Part shown: in pieces, positions 1 through 8,480 of the stretch | Numbering within the stretch: the first letter of the stretch is position 1 | How the letters are laid out: each line of letters opens with the position of its first letter | NCBI RefSeq assembly: GCF_000485905.1 | Contig: NC_022664.1 | Span: 744,001 to 808,000, forward strand | From: Spiribacter curvatus | Lineage (GTDB): Bacteria; Pseudomonadota; Gammaproteobacteria; Nitrococcales; Nitrococcaceae | Reading direction: 5' to 3' | Length of the DNA: 64,000 nucleotides | The notes under the pieces: generated by a model | The model's database searches: none | The model's input: only the letters and a program-made list of their open reading frames with translations | Told to the model about the DNA's origin: nothing | Made by a program: the position numbers and the translations under genes

Positions 1-777
1 GGCGGGTTCTTCTTTGACCTCGAGACCATGGAGCCGTTGATCAACAACCCGGGCTGGGTCCGCGGGCTTGAACTGTTTGTCGAGGCTCAGGAGTCATTCC
101 CGCCCGGCGGGACCAACTTCGGTCTGGGCGATGAGATTTTCTCGTTTGGCGGTGGTGAGACGCTGATGAGCTATAGCTGGGATGACGCGCTCATCCAGGC
201 TCAGCAGGCCGACAGCCCCATTCGTAACGACGTCCGCACCCAGATGCTGCCGGGCGCCCGCGAGGTGTGGAATCGAGAGACCGGTGAGTGGGACACCTTC
301 GAGGAGCCCAACCGCGCGGCCTATATCACTTGGGGCTGGACCAGTGCCGTTGCGCAGTCGAGCAGCAACAAGGACATGGCGTTCGACTATCTGTGCTTTT
401 TCTCCAATGAGGCCAACACCCGTCACGATCTGCAGGTCGGCCGGTTCGGCGTCAATCCCTATCGCACGGGCCATTTCGATGCCGACTTCTGGTCGGATGA
501 TCTGGGCTGGGATCGGGGTATGGCCGAGCAGTACGTGGAGACGCTGGAGCGCATCGATGGATACGACAATCGGGTCTTTGACCTGCGTGTCCCCGGCGTG
601 GGCCAGTTCATGACCTCGCTCGCGGCCGGCGTGGCTGAGGCGGTTGCCGGTCAGGCGACGCCGCAGGAGGCGCTGGATGGCGTCGCCGAGGAGTGGTCCC
701 GCACTGTCGAGCGGATTGGCAAGGATCGCGTCCGCGAGGCCTATGCCAATGTGGTTGAAATCGAGGACGCGCGCTAG
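1..777 (+). CDS. ABC transporter substrate-binding protein, 3' part (5' end outside window)
   Basis: The reading frame is open from base 1, so the first in-frame ATG at 28 is probably internal and the N-terminus with its signal peptide lies upstream. The visible 258 residues look like the C-terminal lobe of a carbohydrate- or polyol-binding periplasmic protein, with a Trp/Tyr-rich pocket region (SYSWDD, AAYITWGWTSAV) and a helical tail ending in a conserved-looking ANVVEIED. It is followed by two permeases and two ATPases in the same direction, so it should be the receptor of that importer. The ATPases resemble those of rhizobial glycerol importers, which suggests glycerol or a related polyol, but the substrate cannot be read from the sequence. 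Confidence 0.85.
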   Translation, partial: GGFFFDLETMEPLINNPGWVRGLELFVEAQESFPPGGTNFGLGDEIFSFGGGETLMSYSWDDALIQAQQADSPIRNDVRTQMLPGAREVWNRETGEWDTFEEPNRAAYITWGWTSAVAQSSSNKDMAFDYLCFFSNEANTRHDLQVGRFGVNPYRTGHFDADFWSDDLGWDRGMAEQYVETLERIDGYDNRVFDLRVPGVGQFMTSLAAGVAEAVAGQATPQEALDGVAEEWSRTVERIGKDRVREAYANVVEIEDAR

Positions 778-863
778 CTCGTCATGCAGGGGAGCGGGCC
801 GGCGCTGTCGGTCCGCTCCGGTGGATCGAGTCAACGACGGTTTCGCAGTGCGGAGCGGGGCAC

Positions 864-1730
864 ATGTACCGACAGAAACATCTTTTTCTTCTGCCCGGCT
901 TGCTGGTGCTGGTGGCGATCATCATCTTTCCGCTGCTATTCACCATCCGAGTCAGTTTTTCCAGCTGGGATGTCTTCCAGCCCGAGCTGGACTGGATCGC
1001 CGGTGGCAACTATGGCCGCCTGCTCGAAGACGCGCGCTACTGGGGCGCGTTGGGACGCCTGATGATCATGGCGGTCGGGACGGTACTGATTCAGTACATC
1101 CTTGGCTTTGCGCTGGCCCTGCTTGTGTTGGGTGATTTGAGAGCACGGCGGTTTTTTCGGGTGCTGTTCCTGGTGCCGATGATGACAACCCCCGTGATCA
1201 TGTCGGTGATCTGGCGCACGGTGTTCCATGAAAGCATCGGCCCGCTCAATGGCATGCTGCAGGCGCTGGGGCTGCAGGGCGTGCCCTGGCTGTCCGAGCC
1301 GGCGCTGGCATTCGCCAGTGTCATGATGGTCGAGATCTGGCAGTGGACGCCGTTCATGTTCCTGCTGCTGCTGGCAGGCCTGGTGTCGTTGCCGCGCGAG
1401 CCCTATCTGGCGGCCAGAATCGATGGCGCGGGCCCTATCCGGACGTTTTTTGCCGTGACTTTCCCGGCCATGGCGGGCATTTCCATCGCGGCGATCCTGA
1501 TCCGACTCATCGAGGCCTCAAAGATCATGGAGTCGGTGTACGTCATGACCTCGGGCGGACCAGGTACCGCGACAGAGACCTCCACCTACTACATCTACAT
1601 CCGCGGGTTACGCGACTTCCAGCTGGGATACGCATCGGCGCTGTCGGTGACCTATCTGGTGATCATGATCATCAGCCTGACGATCATCGCCAAGGTGCTC
1701 GTGAGGCTCTTCGTGAAGGATCGAACATGA
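864..1730 (+). CDS. ABC transporter permease (MalF/UgpA type), subunit 1
   Basis: A 288-residue integral membrane protein with about six hydrophobic segments. It opens with a short cytoplasmic start and a first helix (LFLLPGLLVLVAIIIFPLLF). The cytoplasmic EAA loop that docks onto the ATPase is visible near residues 179-200 (EPYLAARIDGAGPIRTFF). It belongs to the binding-protein-dependent sugar/polyol importer permeases. It lies 86 nt after the binding-protein gene, and its stop overlaps the start of the next permease in an ATGA arrangement, which points to translational coupling and a heterodimeric membrane channel. Confidence 0.92.
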   Translation: MYRQKHLFLLPGLLVLVAIIIFPLLFTIRVSFSSWDVFQPELDWIAGGNYGRLLEDARYWGALGRLMIMAVGTVLIQYILGFALALLVLGDLRARRFFRVLFLVPMMTTPVIMSVIWRTVFHESIGPLNGMLQALGLQGVPWLSEPALAFASVMMVEIWQWTPFMFLLLLAGLVSLPREPYLAARIDGAGPIRTFFAVTFPAMAGISIAAILIRLIEASKIMESVYVMTSGGPGTATETSTYYIYIRGLRDFQLGYASALSVTYLVIMIISLTIIAKVLVRLFVKDRT

Positions 1731-2569
1731 AAACCCTGTATCTGGCGATCAAGTACCTGGCGATCCTGTTGTGGTCGTGCTTTGTCCTGTTCCCGTTTCT
1801 CTGGGCGGTGACGACCTCGTTCAAGACCGCCAACGGCGTGACCGGTGGCGCCACCTGGATCCCCTGGCTGCAGTACAAGCCGAGCCTGCAGGGCTGGCAG
1901 TCGCTGTTTGGCGGTTCGGGCGGCACGGATATCAGCGGACCGTATCTGAACAGCATCATCGTCACCGGTTCGGCGTCGCTGATCAGCATTGTTATGGGAA
2001 CGCTCGCGGCCTACGGCCTGTCACGGTTCACCTTCAGGGCCGGCTTTATCCGCAATGCCGATATCACCTTCTTTTTCATTTCGCAGCGGATCATGCCGCC
2101 GATTGTTCTGGCGATTCCGTTCTTCCTGCTGCTGGATCAGCTGGGGCTACTGGATACGCTGGCAGGGCTGATTCTGGTGTATATCGCGCTGCTTCTCCCC
2201 ATCGCGGTGTGGGTGATGGTGGACTTTTTCAACAACGTCCCCCGCCAGCTCGACGAGATGGCATGGCTTGACGGGTGTACGCCGCTGACGACGTTCTACC
2301 GCGTGATCCTGCCCAATTCCGTACCGGGGCTGATCGTGGCCGGTATGTTCTGCCTGATTTTTGGCTGGAACGACTTCTTTTTCGCCTTCACGCTCACGTT
2401 CACCGACACCCAGCTGTTGCCCGTGGCGATTGTGGCGCTCAACTCGTCGGTGACGCCGTGGTGGTCGCTGTCGGCGTCCGCTCTCATCTCTGTTGCCCCG
2501 CTGATTCTGCTGGCCTTTGTGGTCGAGCGTTTCCTGTCGCGGGGCGGCCTGGCCGGTGCTGTGAGGTAG
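1727..2569 (+). CDS. ABC transporter permease (MalG/UgpE type), subunit 2
   Basis: I place the start at the ATG at 1727, which overlaps the previous stop by 4 nt. The longer open frame from 1343 lies inside the first permease and is not needed. The 280-residue product has about six membrane helices, starting at LAILLWSCFVLFPFLWAV. Its EAA loop is near NVPRQLDEMAWLDGCTPLTTF. This is the second half of the channel, of the MalG-like family. It ends 4 nt before the first ATPase gene. Confidence 0.92.
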   Translation: MKTLYLAIKYLAILLWSCFVLFPFLWAVTTSFKTANGVTGGATWIPWLQYKPSLQGWQSLFGGSGGTDISGPYLNSIIVTGSASLISIVMGTLAAYGLSRFTFRAGFIRNADITFFFISQRIMPPIVLAIPFFLLLDQLGLLDTLAGLILVYIALLLPIAVWVMVDFFNNVPRQLDEMAWLDGCTPLTTFYRVILPNSVPGLIVAGMFCLIFGWNDFFFAFTLTFTDTQLLPVAIVALNSSVTPWWSLSASALISVAPLILLAFVVERFLSRGGLAGAVR

Positions 2570-2573
2570 TCCC

Positions 2574-3695
2574 ATGTCCGCATTGACGCTGCACAATATT
2601 AACCGGAGCGCCGGCGACGAGACCTGGCTGGATGACATCTCGTTGCATTTCGAACCCGGCGCGCTCTACACCCTGCTGGGGCGTACCGGCGCCGGCAAGA
2701 CGAGCCTGATACGGGCCATTGCAGGTCTCGAGACGCTGGATGCAGGCCACATTGAGCATGGCGGCGTGCGCTGGGACGGCCTCGCACCCTGGCGTCGGCC
2801 GGTGGCGATGGTCTATCAGCAGTTCATCAACTATCCCCACCTCTCGGTGCTCGACAATGTGGCATTTCCGCTGCGTCGTGCCGGTGTCGCCGCGGAGCCG
2901 GCACGCGAACGGGCCTGGCAGACCATCGAGCGGGTCGGGCTGGCTGCCATGGCGGACCGCCGTCCGGGTGCGCTGTCCGGCGGACAGCAGCAGCGCGTGG
3001 CCATCGCCCGGGCACTGACCAAGGATGCGCCGGTGCTATTGCTCGACGAGCCGCTGGTCAACCTTGACTATAAGCTGCGCGAGCAGATGCGTGAGGATCT
3101 GGTCGAGCTGCTTGAGGGGCGACGCTCGACCATCGTGATCTATGCCAGTACCGAGCCGTCCGAGGCGCTGCAGATGAGCGCCCGGCTGCTGGTCATGGAG
3201 GAAGGGCGGGTCGTCCAGGAGGGGCCACCCCGACAGGTCTTTGACGCGCCAGCGAGCGTAGGCGCCGCACGAGTCGTCAATGACCCACCGGTCAATATCC
3301 TGTCCATGACCCTGGATAGCGACGCCGCGGAGGTCGAAAGCCTGGGCTGGTTCTCCCTCGATACCCTGTTCGGCGTCGAACGCCTCGGGCTGCTGGGGGA
3401 TCAGGGCCTGTCCCCCGGCCAGTACTATCTGGGACTGCGCGCCAGCGATCTGGCCCTGGCGCCGGAAGGCCGTCCGGCGGTGGTCACGCTCACCGAGGTC
3501 AGCGGCTCGGAGACGGTCACCCATCTGGACATGGCCGGTTGCCATCTGGTCCTGCACGAGCGGGCGGTGGTCAACCACCCGGTTGGCAGCCAGATCCACA
3601 TCCGGCCGCGGCTCTCGACGGTATTTGTATTCGATCGCAATGGCCGGCGTGTACATGTGGCGCATCCCGGTCAGCGCACGGACTCAAGGCAGTAA
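2574..3695 (+). CDS. ABC transporter ATPase of glycerol-type (GlpS-like), lacks switch histidine
   Basis: A 373-residue importer ATPase. Walker A is GRTGAGKTS (36-44), the Q-loop is near YQQF, the signature LSGGQ is intact (133-137) and Walker B is VLLLDE (153-158). Where canonical ATPases have the H-loop histidine (VTHDQ.EAL) this protein has YASTEPSEAL, with Thr192 at the histidine position. The rhizobial glycerol-importer ATPase GlpS, as I recall it, has the same TEP substitution. A C-terminal OB-type regulatory domain follows from about residue 230. It is encoded directly before a second ATPase that has the opposite defect, so the pair probably forms one asymmetric motor. The gene start has ATG after a short GAGGTAGTCCC leader. 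Confidence 0.9.
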   Translation: MSALTLHNINRSAGDETWLDDISLHFEPGALYTLLGRTGAGKTSLIRAIAGLETLDAGHIEHGGVRWDGLAPWRRPVAMVYQQFINYPHLSVLDNVAFPLRRAGVAAEPARERAWQTIERVGLAAMADRRPGALSGGQQQRVAIARALTKDAPVLLLDEPLVNLDYKLREQMREDLVELLEGRRSTIVIYASTEPSEALQMSARLLVMEEGRVVQEGPPRQVFDAPASVGAARVVNDPPVNILSMTLDSDAAEVESLGWFSLDTLFGVERLGLLGDQGLSPGQYYLGLRASDLALAPEGRPAVVTLTEVSGSETVTHLDMAGCHLVLHERAVVNHPVGSQIHIRPRLSTVFVFDRNGRRVHVAHPGQRTDSRQ

Positions 3696-3700
3696 CACCC

Positions 3701-4771
3701 ATGGCGGATATCCATCTCGAATCGCTTGCCCATTCCTATGACCCGGCGGCGGCGTCGCCGGAGTACGCACTCAAGCCGCTCGACATGACCTGGCGCAATG
3801 GCGAGACCTATGCGCTGCTCGGCCCCTCGGGCTGCGGCAAGAGCACCATGCTCAACATCATCTCGGGCCTCATCCAGCCCAGCCACGGACGGGTGCTGTT
3901 CGATGGCGACGATGTGACTGGGCGGGGCACGGCGGCGCGCAACATTGCCCAGGTCTTTCAGGTGCCGGTCATTTATCGGTCCATGACGGTGCGGCAGAAC
4001 CTGGCGTTTCCACTGGTCTGCCGCCGTCGCAAACGTGCCGAGATTGACCGGCGGGTGGGCGATGTGGCGGAGCTGCTGGGCCTGCAGCATGTTCTCAATC
4101 GCCCCGCGGTGGCGCTCACGGCCGATCAGAAGCAGCTGGTCTCGCTGGGGCGGGGTCTGGTGCGTGATGATGTGAGCGCATTGCTGCTCGATGAGCCGCT
4201 CACGGTGATTGATCCGCAGCTCAAATTCGAGCTGCGCCGTAAGCTCAAGGCCGTCAACCAGGCGTTCAATATCACCATGGTTCTGGTGACTCATGACCAG
4301 AACGAGGCGCTGACTTTCGCCCGTAGCATTATTGTGATGAACCATGGCGAGATCGTGCAGCAGGGCGATCCACAGACCCTGTTTGATAACCCGCGGACGG
4401 AGCATGTCGGCTACTTCATCGGCTCACCAGCGATGAATTTCCTGCCGGCCGCGCAAACCACGGATACGCTAGCCGTGCTGGACGGTCAGCTTCAGGTGCC
4501 GATGACCTCGGCGATGCGCGGCGGTGACGACCTGAAAATCGCGTTCCGCCCGGAGCACGTCAACCTCGGTGGCGAGGGATATCGTGTGAGTGCCCGTGTG
4601 GAGCGGGTGTGGTTCGAGGGACTTGATCAGGTACTGGAGCTTGACAGCGGCGGTACCCGGTTTCGGGCGCGGCTCGACGACTGGCGTGGAACGGTCGGCG
4701 ATGACATCGAGCTGCGCGTGATGGACCGCCATCTGCGTGTTTTTCGTGATGGTGCCCTGGTGGAAACCTGA
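3701..4771 (+). CDS. ABC transporter ATPase of glycerol-type (GlpT-like), degenerate signature motif
   Basis: I choose ATG 3701, 5 nt after the previous stop. The longer frame would run back through the first ATPase. The product has 356 residues: Walker A GPSGCGKST (41-49), Walker B LLLDE with the H-loop histidine present (VTHDQ, His198). The ABC signature is LTADQKQ (139-145) instead of LSGGQ. This substitution is typical, from memory, of the second ATPase of rhizobial glycerol ABC importers. A C-terminal TOBE-like domain begins near residue 240. It ends the importer operon and faces a convergent gene 63 nt further on. Confidence 0.9.
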   Translation: MADIHLESLAHSYDPAAASPEYALKPLDMTWRNGETYALLGPSGCGKSTMLNIISGLIQPSHGRVLFDGDDVTGRGTAARNIAQVFQVPVIYRSMTVRQNLAFPLVCRRRKRAEIDRRVGDVAELLGLQHVLNRPAVALTADQKQLVSLGRGLVRDDVSALLLDEPLTVIDPQLKFELRRKLKAVNQAFNITMVLVTHDQNEALTFARSIIVMNHGEIVQQGDPQTLFDNPRTEHVGYFIGSPAMNFLPAAQTTDTLAVLDGQLQVPMTSAMRGGDDLKIAFRPEHVNLGGEGYRVSARVERVWFEGLDQVLELDSGGTRFRARLDDWRGTVGDDIELRVMDRHLRVFRDGALVET

Positions 4772-4834
4772 TGGGGTTGGGCGGATGCGCTGGTCGCCAC
4801 GCTGCACCCGGGTGTCTCAGCCCCCGTCCTTCGC

Positions 4835-5383
4835 TCACATCATCCGGTCATTGTCTCGCGAGAGATCAATCTCCACGCCACTAGCGCTCATGATGTCACG
4901 CAGCAGCACAACAATTCCCGCCACACAGAGAAATAGACTAAAAATCAGCGCGGCACTCTGGATGTGCCGGAGGATGAAGAAAAAGCCAGGCTGCTCGATT
5001 GGGATCCATATGATGGGTGCCATCACCCCCAGTAGGAAGATGAACGAATAGAGCAGAAAGCGGATGAACTCCACCGGCACCTTCCGAACGGTCAGACCGT
5101 AGACCAGAACAGCGACGATCAGCACGCTCGCCGTCGCCTGCACCACAATCATCGCTCGATCCTGAATAAAGGCGAATCGACCTTCCTCGTACTCGACGCT
5201 GCCAACATCACCGTACTGCGCGACAAGCAAAAGATTGATCACTAGAAAAAGCAGGCACAGGCCATTCGGGATGAGCAGCATACGATCCTGGCTCTGCATG
5301 CCGAATCCGCCGATCCACCACCAGGTCAGGATCCATAGGGGAAGGGCGGTAAGGTAGGTGGCAATGGCAAAGGAGACGTGCAT
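4835..5383 (-). CDS. hypothetical membrane protein
   Basis: A 182-residue protein starting at the ATG at 5383, which has a good GGGAGG ribosome binding site 5-6 nt upstream. The in-frame ATG at 5404 lies on the other side of that site and is less likely. Five hydrophobic segments alternate with short charged loops; two conspicuous parts are PLWILTWWWIGGF near the N-terminus and a Phe/Leu-rich helix (IRFLLYSFIFLLGVMAPIIW). I do not recognise a family. It converges with the ABC importer and is divergent from the LysE-type gene, so it is probably a single-gene unit. Confidence 0.75.
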   Translation of the reverse strand: MHVSFAIATYLTALPLWILTWWWIGGFGMQSQDRMLLIPNGLCLLFLVINLLLVAQYGDVGSVEYEEGRFAFIQDRAMIVVQATASVLIVAVLVYGLTVRKVPVEFIRFLLYSFIFLLGVMAPIIWIPIEQPGFFFILRHIQSAALIFSLFLCVAGIVVLLRDIMSASGVEIDLSRDNDRMM

Positions 5384-5489
5384 TAAATCCCTCCCAAAGG
5401 ACACGTTCGACGGGAATCCGCGCGATTGATGGTTGGACGATGATAGCCGGATATCGGTGGCTGCTGTCTATCACTCCCGGCCCACCTTC

Positions 5490-5501
5490 GACCGATCGGT
5501 C
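5490..5501. promoter_or_regulatory. perfect 12-bp palindrome in a divergent promoter region
   Basis: GACCGATCGGTC is a perfect palindrome lying between the divergent membrane-protein gene (start 5383) and the LysE-type gene (start 5573). Its position suits an operator, but no adjacent regulator gene is present and a 12-bp palindrome can occur by chance. Confidence 0.25.
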
Positions 5502-5572
5502 ACGCATCCCGGCTCAATCGCTCAATGCGTCTGGCGGTCAACCGACACCGCAGGTATGTATCATCGGAGCGC

Positions 5573-6205
5573 ATGACGATTGATCCTGCTGATCTGACGC
5601 TTTATGCCGGTGCCCTGCTGGTGCTTTTTCTAACACCGGGGCCGGTCTGGCTTGCCTTGTTGGCGCGCACGCTCTCGGGCGGATACATGTCAGCCATGCC
5701 GCTCGCTCTTGGCGTAGTGGTGGGGGATTGCCTCTGGCCACTGGCAGCGATTCATGGATTGAGTTGGGTGGTGTCGGTCTATAGCGAGATCCTCGTCGTG
5801 ATGCGCTGGGTGGCTGCGTTTTTGTTCGCTATCCTCGGCCTGCACCTGATCTGGCATGCGGATCAAGCGATTCAGGCAGATGGTCGCCTGACGACGCCAG
5901 GTTTCTGGCCGGGATTCAGTGCGGGACTGGCGGCGATTCTGGGCAATCCCAAGGCCATGCTGTTCTATCTGGGACTGCTGCCTGGATTTTTTCAGCTCGG
6001 CAGCGTCACGGGTCTGGACATCGGCGCCATCGTCGGGGTCTCAATGGTGATTCCGTTCGTCGGCAATATGATATTCGCTCTCGGTATCGATCGAATGCGG
6101 CGAGTCATTCAGTCACCTGCGGCGCTGAAGCGCGTCAACCAAATAGCCGGTCTGCTATTGATTGTGGTGGGTGGGGTAATCGGGCTACCGACGCTCTACG
6201 ACTAG
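5573..6205 (+). CDS. LysE/RhtB-family amino-acid exporter
   Basis: The start at ATG 5573 (MTIDPADLTLYAGALL) matches the compact N-terminus of this family. The upstream extension to 5525 is basic and unlike it. The 210-residue product has about six membrane helices. The diagnostic first-helix pattern is FLTPGPVWLALLARTLSGGY, followed by a loop LGNPKAMLFYLGLLPGFF that is characteristic of the LysE/RhtB translocators. Members export amino acids or their analogues from the cytoplasm. The substrate here is unknown. Confidence 0.9.
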   Translation: MTIDPADLTLYAGALLVLFLTPGPVWLALLARTLSGGYMSAMPLALGVVVGDCLWPLAAIHGLSWVVSVYSEILVVMRWVAAFLFAILGLHLIWHADQAIQADGRLTTPGFWPGFSAGLAAILGNPKAMLFYLGLLPGFFQLGSVTGLDIGAIVGVSMVIPFVGNMIFALGIDRMRRVIQSPAALKRVNQIAGLLLIVVGGVIGLPTLYD

Positions 6206-6366
6206 CTCTGTAGGTGAGGGCGCCATCCCATTGCTTACGGCCCCCTCCAGAACTTCACAGGTTAGAGTGCAGATGGCAGAAAGGCGTCATGAGCGAGAAA
6301 AATCCGTTAAACGATGGCAACGGAGCTTAACTGGGCCGAGCGGATTACCGTCTCAAAAGGGGAAGA

Positions 6367-6389
6367 CCGGGCCCTTGGAAGTGGCCCGG
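6367..6389. terminator. hairpin between convergent genes, probable terminator
   Basis: CCGGGCC (6367-6373) and GGCCCGG (6383-6389) form a perfect 7-bp GC stem with a 9-nt loop. Read on the minus strand the stem is followed by a pyrimidine/T-rich stretch, so it best serves the DUF945-like gene. The rest of 6206-6430 contains no gene I would support. Confidence 0.5.
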
Positions 6390-6430
6390 CGGCGTAATCT
6401 CAACGTTTTCTGCGCACACCTCCCCCGGCG

Positions 6431-7885
6431 TTACTCCCCTTCGACGCGAAGGCCAATACTCTCGATCAGTGTGACGTTGCTTGCGGCTGCCCGCTGAATT
6501 TCGGTAATCCCCATGGTGCGATCAGGATCGATGCTGATTGAGATCGTGTCGCCGCCATCGATGAAGTTGGTCATGGCGTCGCCGATCATCTGCTGATCAT
6601 CAAACGTCAGGGCCCCTCGAGCTGCAGCTATATTTTGCTCGACCAGGCGCGCCATTGCCTGTCGGCCGCCCATTTGCTTGGCAAGTTTATCGATCGCCCC
6701 GTCATCCTCGTACCTGGCCGACAAGTCACGAACACCCATCGCCATCATTGCCTGCTGCATTGTCTGCTGCAATGCACGCTGATTGTTGTAGTTGAGATTC
6801 TCGAAGCGTTCATACGGGATGCCGGCAAGGTCGCCTTTCATCGTTACCGAACCGACCTGACTGACGCTGTAGTTGACCTCAAAATCCAGATCACCATTCT
6901 CGTAGTCGACCTGTGTGCTGCTACCTGCGCTCATCGAGAAGCGGTCTGTGTCGAATATCGAGAACGCCTGAGCGAGACTGGAGTCCATCGAGCGTAGGGA
7001 CTGGCCCTCGTTTCTCTCGAGATACAGGTCATCGAGCTCCAAATCCGCAGCAGTCACGCGATTATTGCTCGTTTCGATATTGTCTATACCCATCCGCGTG
7101 AGACCGAGAGTGGCCTCGCCATTGGTAATGGACACTCGGTCAACGGTCCACTCGGCCGCTGCTCTCGCATCGAAATCCTCAGGCGTGATCGTCGGGTCAA
7201 TCAGGTGTGAGTAGACAACCGCGCCGGCCTCCAGACTTTCTAGTTGTCCACTGACAGAATCGTTGGTATCCCGGAACTCACCACTGGCTATTTCGACGCC
7301 GTGGATGACGCCGCCAGCGATAGAGTCAACGGAAAACGTCTCGAGCTCACCGGAAGCATTTGCGCCTGTAAGCGTATCACTGACGCTGGCTCCAGTGAGC
7401 TCGATCGCGCCTGTGGAGACGGACAGCATGAACTCATCGATTTCCCGCTGGGACGCCTCTCCCTCGAATATGAGCTTGATCATTTCGAGATCATTGTAAG
7501 ACACATCATCGAGGGCAAATCGGTCGACTTTGACGACATCACCGCTACCGTCGATGTTGAGCGCCGCATTCTTGGCCGCGAAGTGCTTCAGCCGGTCGTC
7601 TTCCGGGACGATGGTCAGCTTATCGACCGCAAGGCGGTTACCGGTAACATCTTGTTTCATGGCGAAATCGTCAATGGTAGCGCTGCCCGAGAAAAGCCCG
7701 GCATTCACGTCTCCTGTCGAGATTTTGGTCTGGTGGGTGGCTTCTCCAAGCATCTTCTCGAAAGCCTGGACCTGTTCCTCAGCTTCGGATTGTGCAACGG
7801 CTGACAGCGCTATATAGGTTACAGCGACAACCACGGCCGCCCCGATAACGCCAAGACCAATCTTTTTGCTTGTGAATTTGCTCAT
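6431..7885 (-). CDS. DUF945 (YdgA-like) family envelope protein
   Basis: A 484-residue protein with a short basic start and one N-terminal membrane helix (IGLGVIGAAVVVAVTYIAL, about residues 9-28). A long periplasmic region follows, rich in Asp and Thr and in alternating beta-strand patterns (SGSATIDDFAMKQDVTGNRLAVDKLTIV). This architecture matches the YdgA/DUF945 group, which is distantly AsmA-like and sits in the inner membrane facing the periplasm; its function is not established. It starts with ATG 7885, has its own upstream region, and no obvious operon partner. Confidence 0.75.
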   Translation of the reverse strand: MSKFTSKKIGLGVIGAAVVVAVTYIALSAVAQSEAEEQVQAFEKMLGEATHQTKISTGDVNAGLFSGSATIDDFAMKQDVTGNRLAVDKLTIVPEDDRLKHFAAKNAALNIDGSGDVVKVDRFALDDVSYNDLEMIKLIFEGEASQREIDEFMLSVSTGAIELTGASVSDTLTGANASGELETFSVDSIAGGVIHGVEIASGEFRDTNDSVSGQLESLEAGAVVYSHLIDPTITPEDFDARAAAEWTVDRVSITNGEATLGLTRMGIDNIETSNNRVTAADLELDDLYLERNEGQSLRSMDSSLAQAFSIFDTDRFSMSAGSSTQVDYENGDLDFEVNYSVSQVGSVTMKGDLAGIPYERFENLNYNNQRALQQTMQQAMMAMGVRDLSARYEDDGAIDKLAKQMGGRQAMARLVEQNIAAARGALTFDDQQMIGDAMTNFIDGGDTISISIDPDRTMGITEIQRAAASNVTLIESIGLRVEGE

Positions 7886-8052
7886 ATTACCGGTTCTCCC
7901 AATACCACTTTTCCACGGTTCTCGTTTTCTTGAATTGTTTAACGATGAGGGTAACCGTTAAGAACGCGTAGTGAAATGTTTAATGACCGCGCCAGTGCCA
8001 GCGAGCACCTGCGCGTCCTGGTGATCCCGTGGGCGCCCCCTGACCTCAGACA

Positions 8053-8067
8053 TGTCATAAATAGACA
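8053..8067. repeat. short quasi-palindrome at the edge of an IS3 remnant
   Basis: TGTCATAAATAGACA (arms TGTC/GACA) lies 40 nt upstream of the orfA remnant. It could be what is left of the element's terminal inverted repeat; no matching right end is visible. Confidence 0.3.
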
Positions 8068-8107
8068 CTTCTGCAGTCATTGAGCGTAAGCGATGGGAGG
8101 AGCGGAA

Positions 8108-8230
8108 ATGAAAAAGTCTTGTTTCAGTGAGAGCCAGATCGTCTCGATCCTCTAAGAGGCTGAGAAAGGCCGGCAGGTTAGAGATTTATGCCGAGAGCAT
8201 GGCATCAGCACGGCCTGCTTTTATCAGTAG
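8108..8230 (+). pseudogene. IS3-family transposase OrfA remnant
   Basis: Frame 8108-8230 translates to MKKSCFSESQIVSIL, then a stop (8153-8155), then EAEKGRQVRDLCREHG and ISTACFYQ before a second stop. This is the helix-turn-helix start of IS3-family OrfA proteins, which typically read MKKSRF.E.QI..IL.EAE.G..V..LCR.HGIS..TFY. Only about 40 codons survive, with two in-frame stops and no orfB, so the element is dead. An unrelated gene tail follows it directly. Confidence 0.85.
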
Positions 8231-8425
8231 GCCGCACACCACAACCGGGACCCGATCACGATGGGCAAGGGCACGCTGGTCAAAGAGGTCTGGCCGTCAT
8301 TTCTCAGCCTCTTGCTGATCGGCGCGGCGCTTTTCGCGCTGTCCCTGCTGCATTCTCGTCGGGCCATGGGGCGCTGGCCTGAACGAATGCGCGGTCATCG
8401 CTGGCGGGTCATCGTGAAGTCATGA
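8231..8425 (+). pseudogene. C-terminal fragment resembling an ABC-2 type permease
   Basis: Immediately after the IS3 remnant the frame through 8261 reads RDPITMGKGTLVKEVWPSFL and then SLLLIGAALFALSLLHSRRAM, ending at TGA 8423-8425. A final amphipathic turn, a membrane helix and an R-rich tail is the usual end of ABC-2 permeases of the YhhJ/YbhS kind. With only 54-64 codons and no upstream portion it is best read as the stump left by the insertion. It could alternatively be a small membrane peptide starting at ATG 8261. Confidence 0.45.
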
Positions 8426-8434
8426 GTCGGTCAT
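8417..8434 (+). promoter_or_regulatory. candidate PhoB box upstream of alkaline phosphatase
   Basis: AAGTCAT-GAGT-CGGTCAT is two 7-mers at an 11-nt period, the geometry of a Pho box (consensus CTGTCAT-N4-CTGTCAT). The half-sites match 5/7 and 6/7. It lies 46 nt upstream of the alkaline phosphatase start, where a PhoB-activated promoter would be expected. Confidence 0.5.
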
Positions 8435-8480
8435 AATCAGTGCCCAGTCTATGGAGCCTCGTCTTACACAGGCGCTAGTC

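Noticed and set aside
6231-6497. 88-residue plus-strand open frame
   Set aside because: It runs into the antisense of the DUF945-like gene across a hairpin and has no good start or homology.
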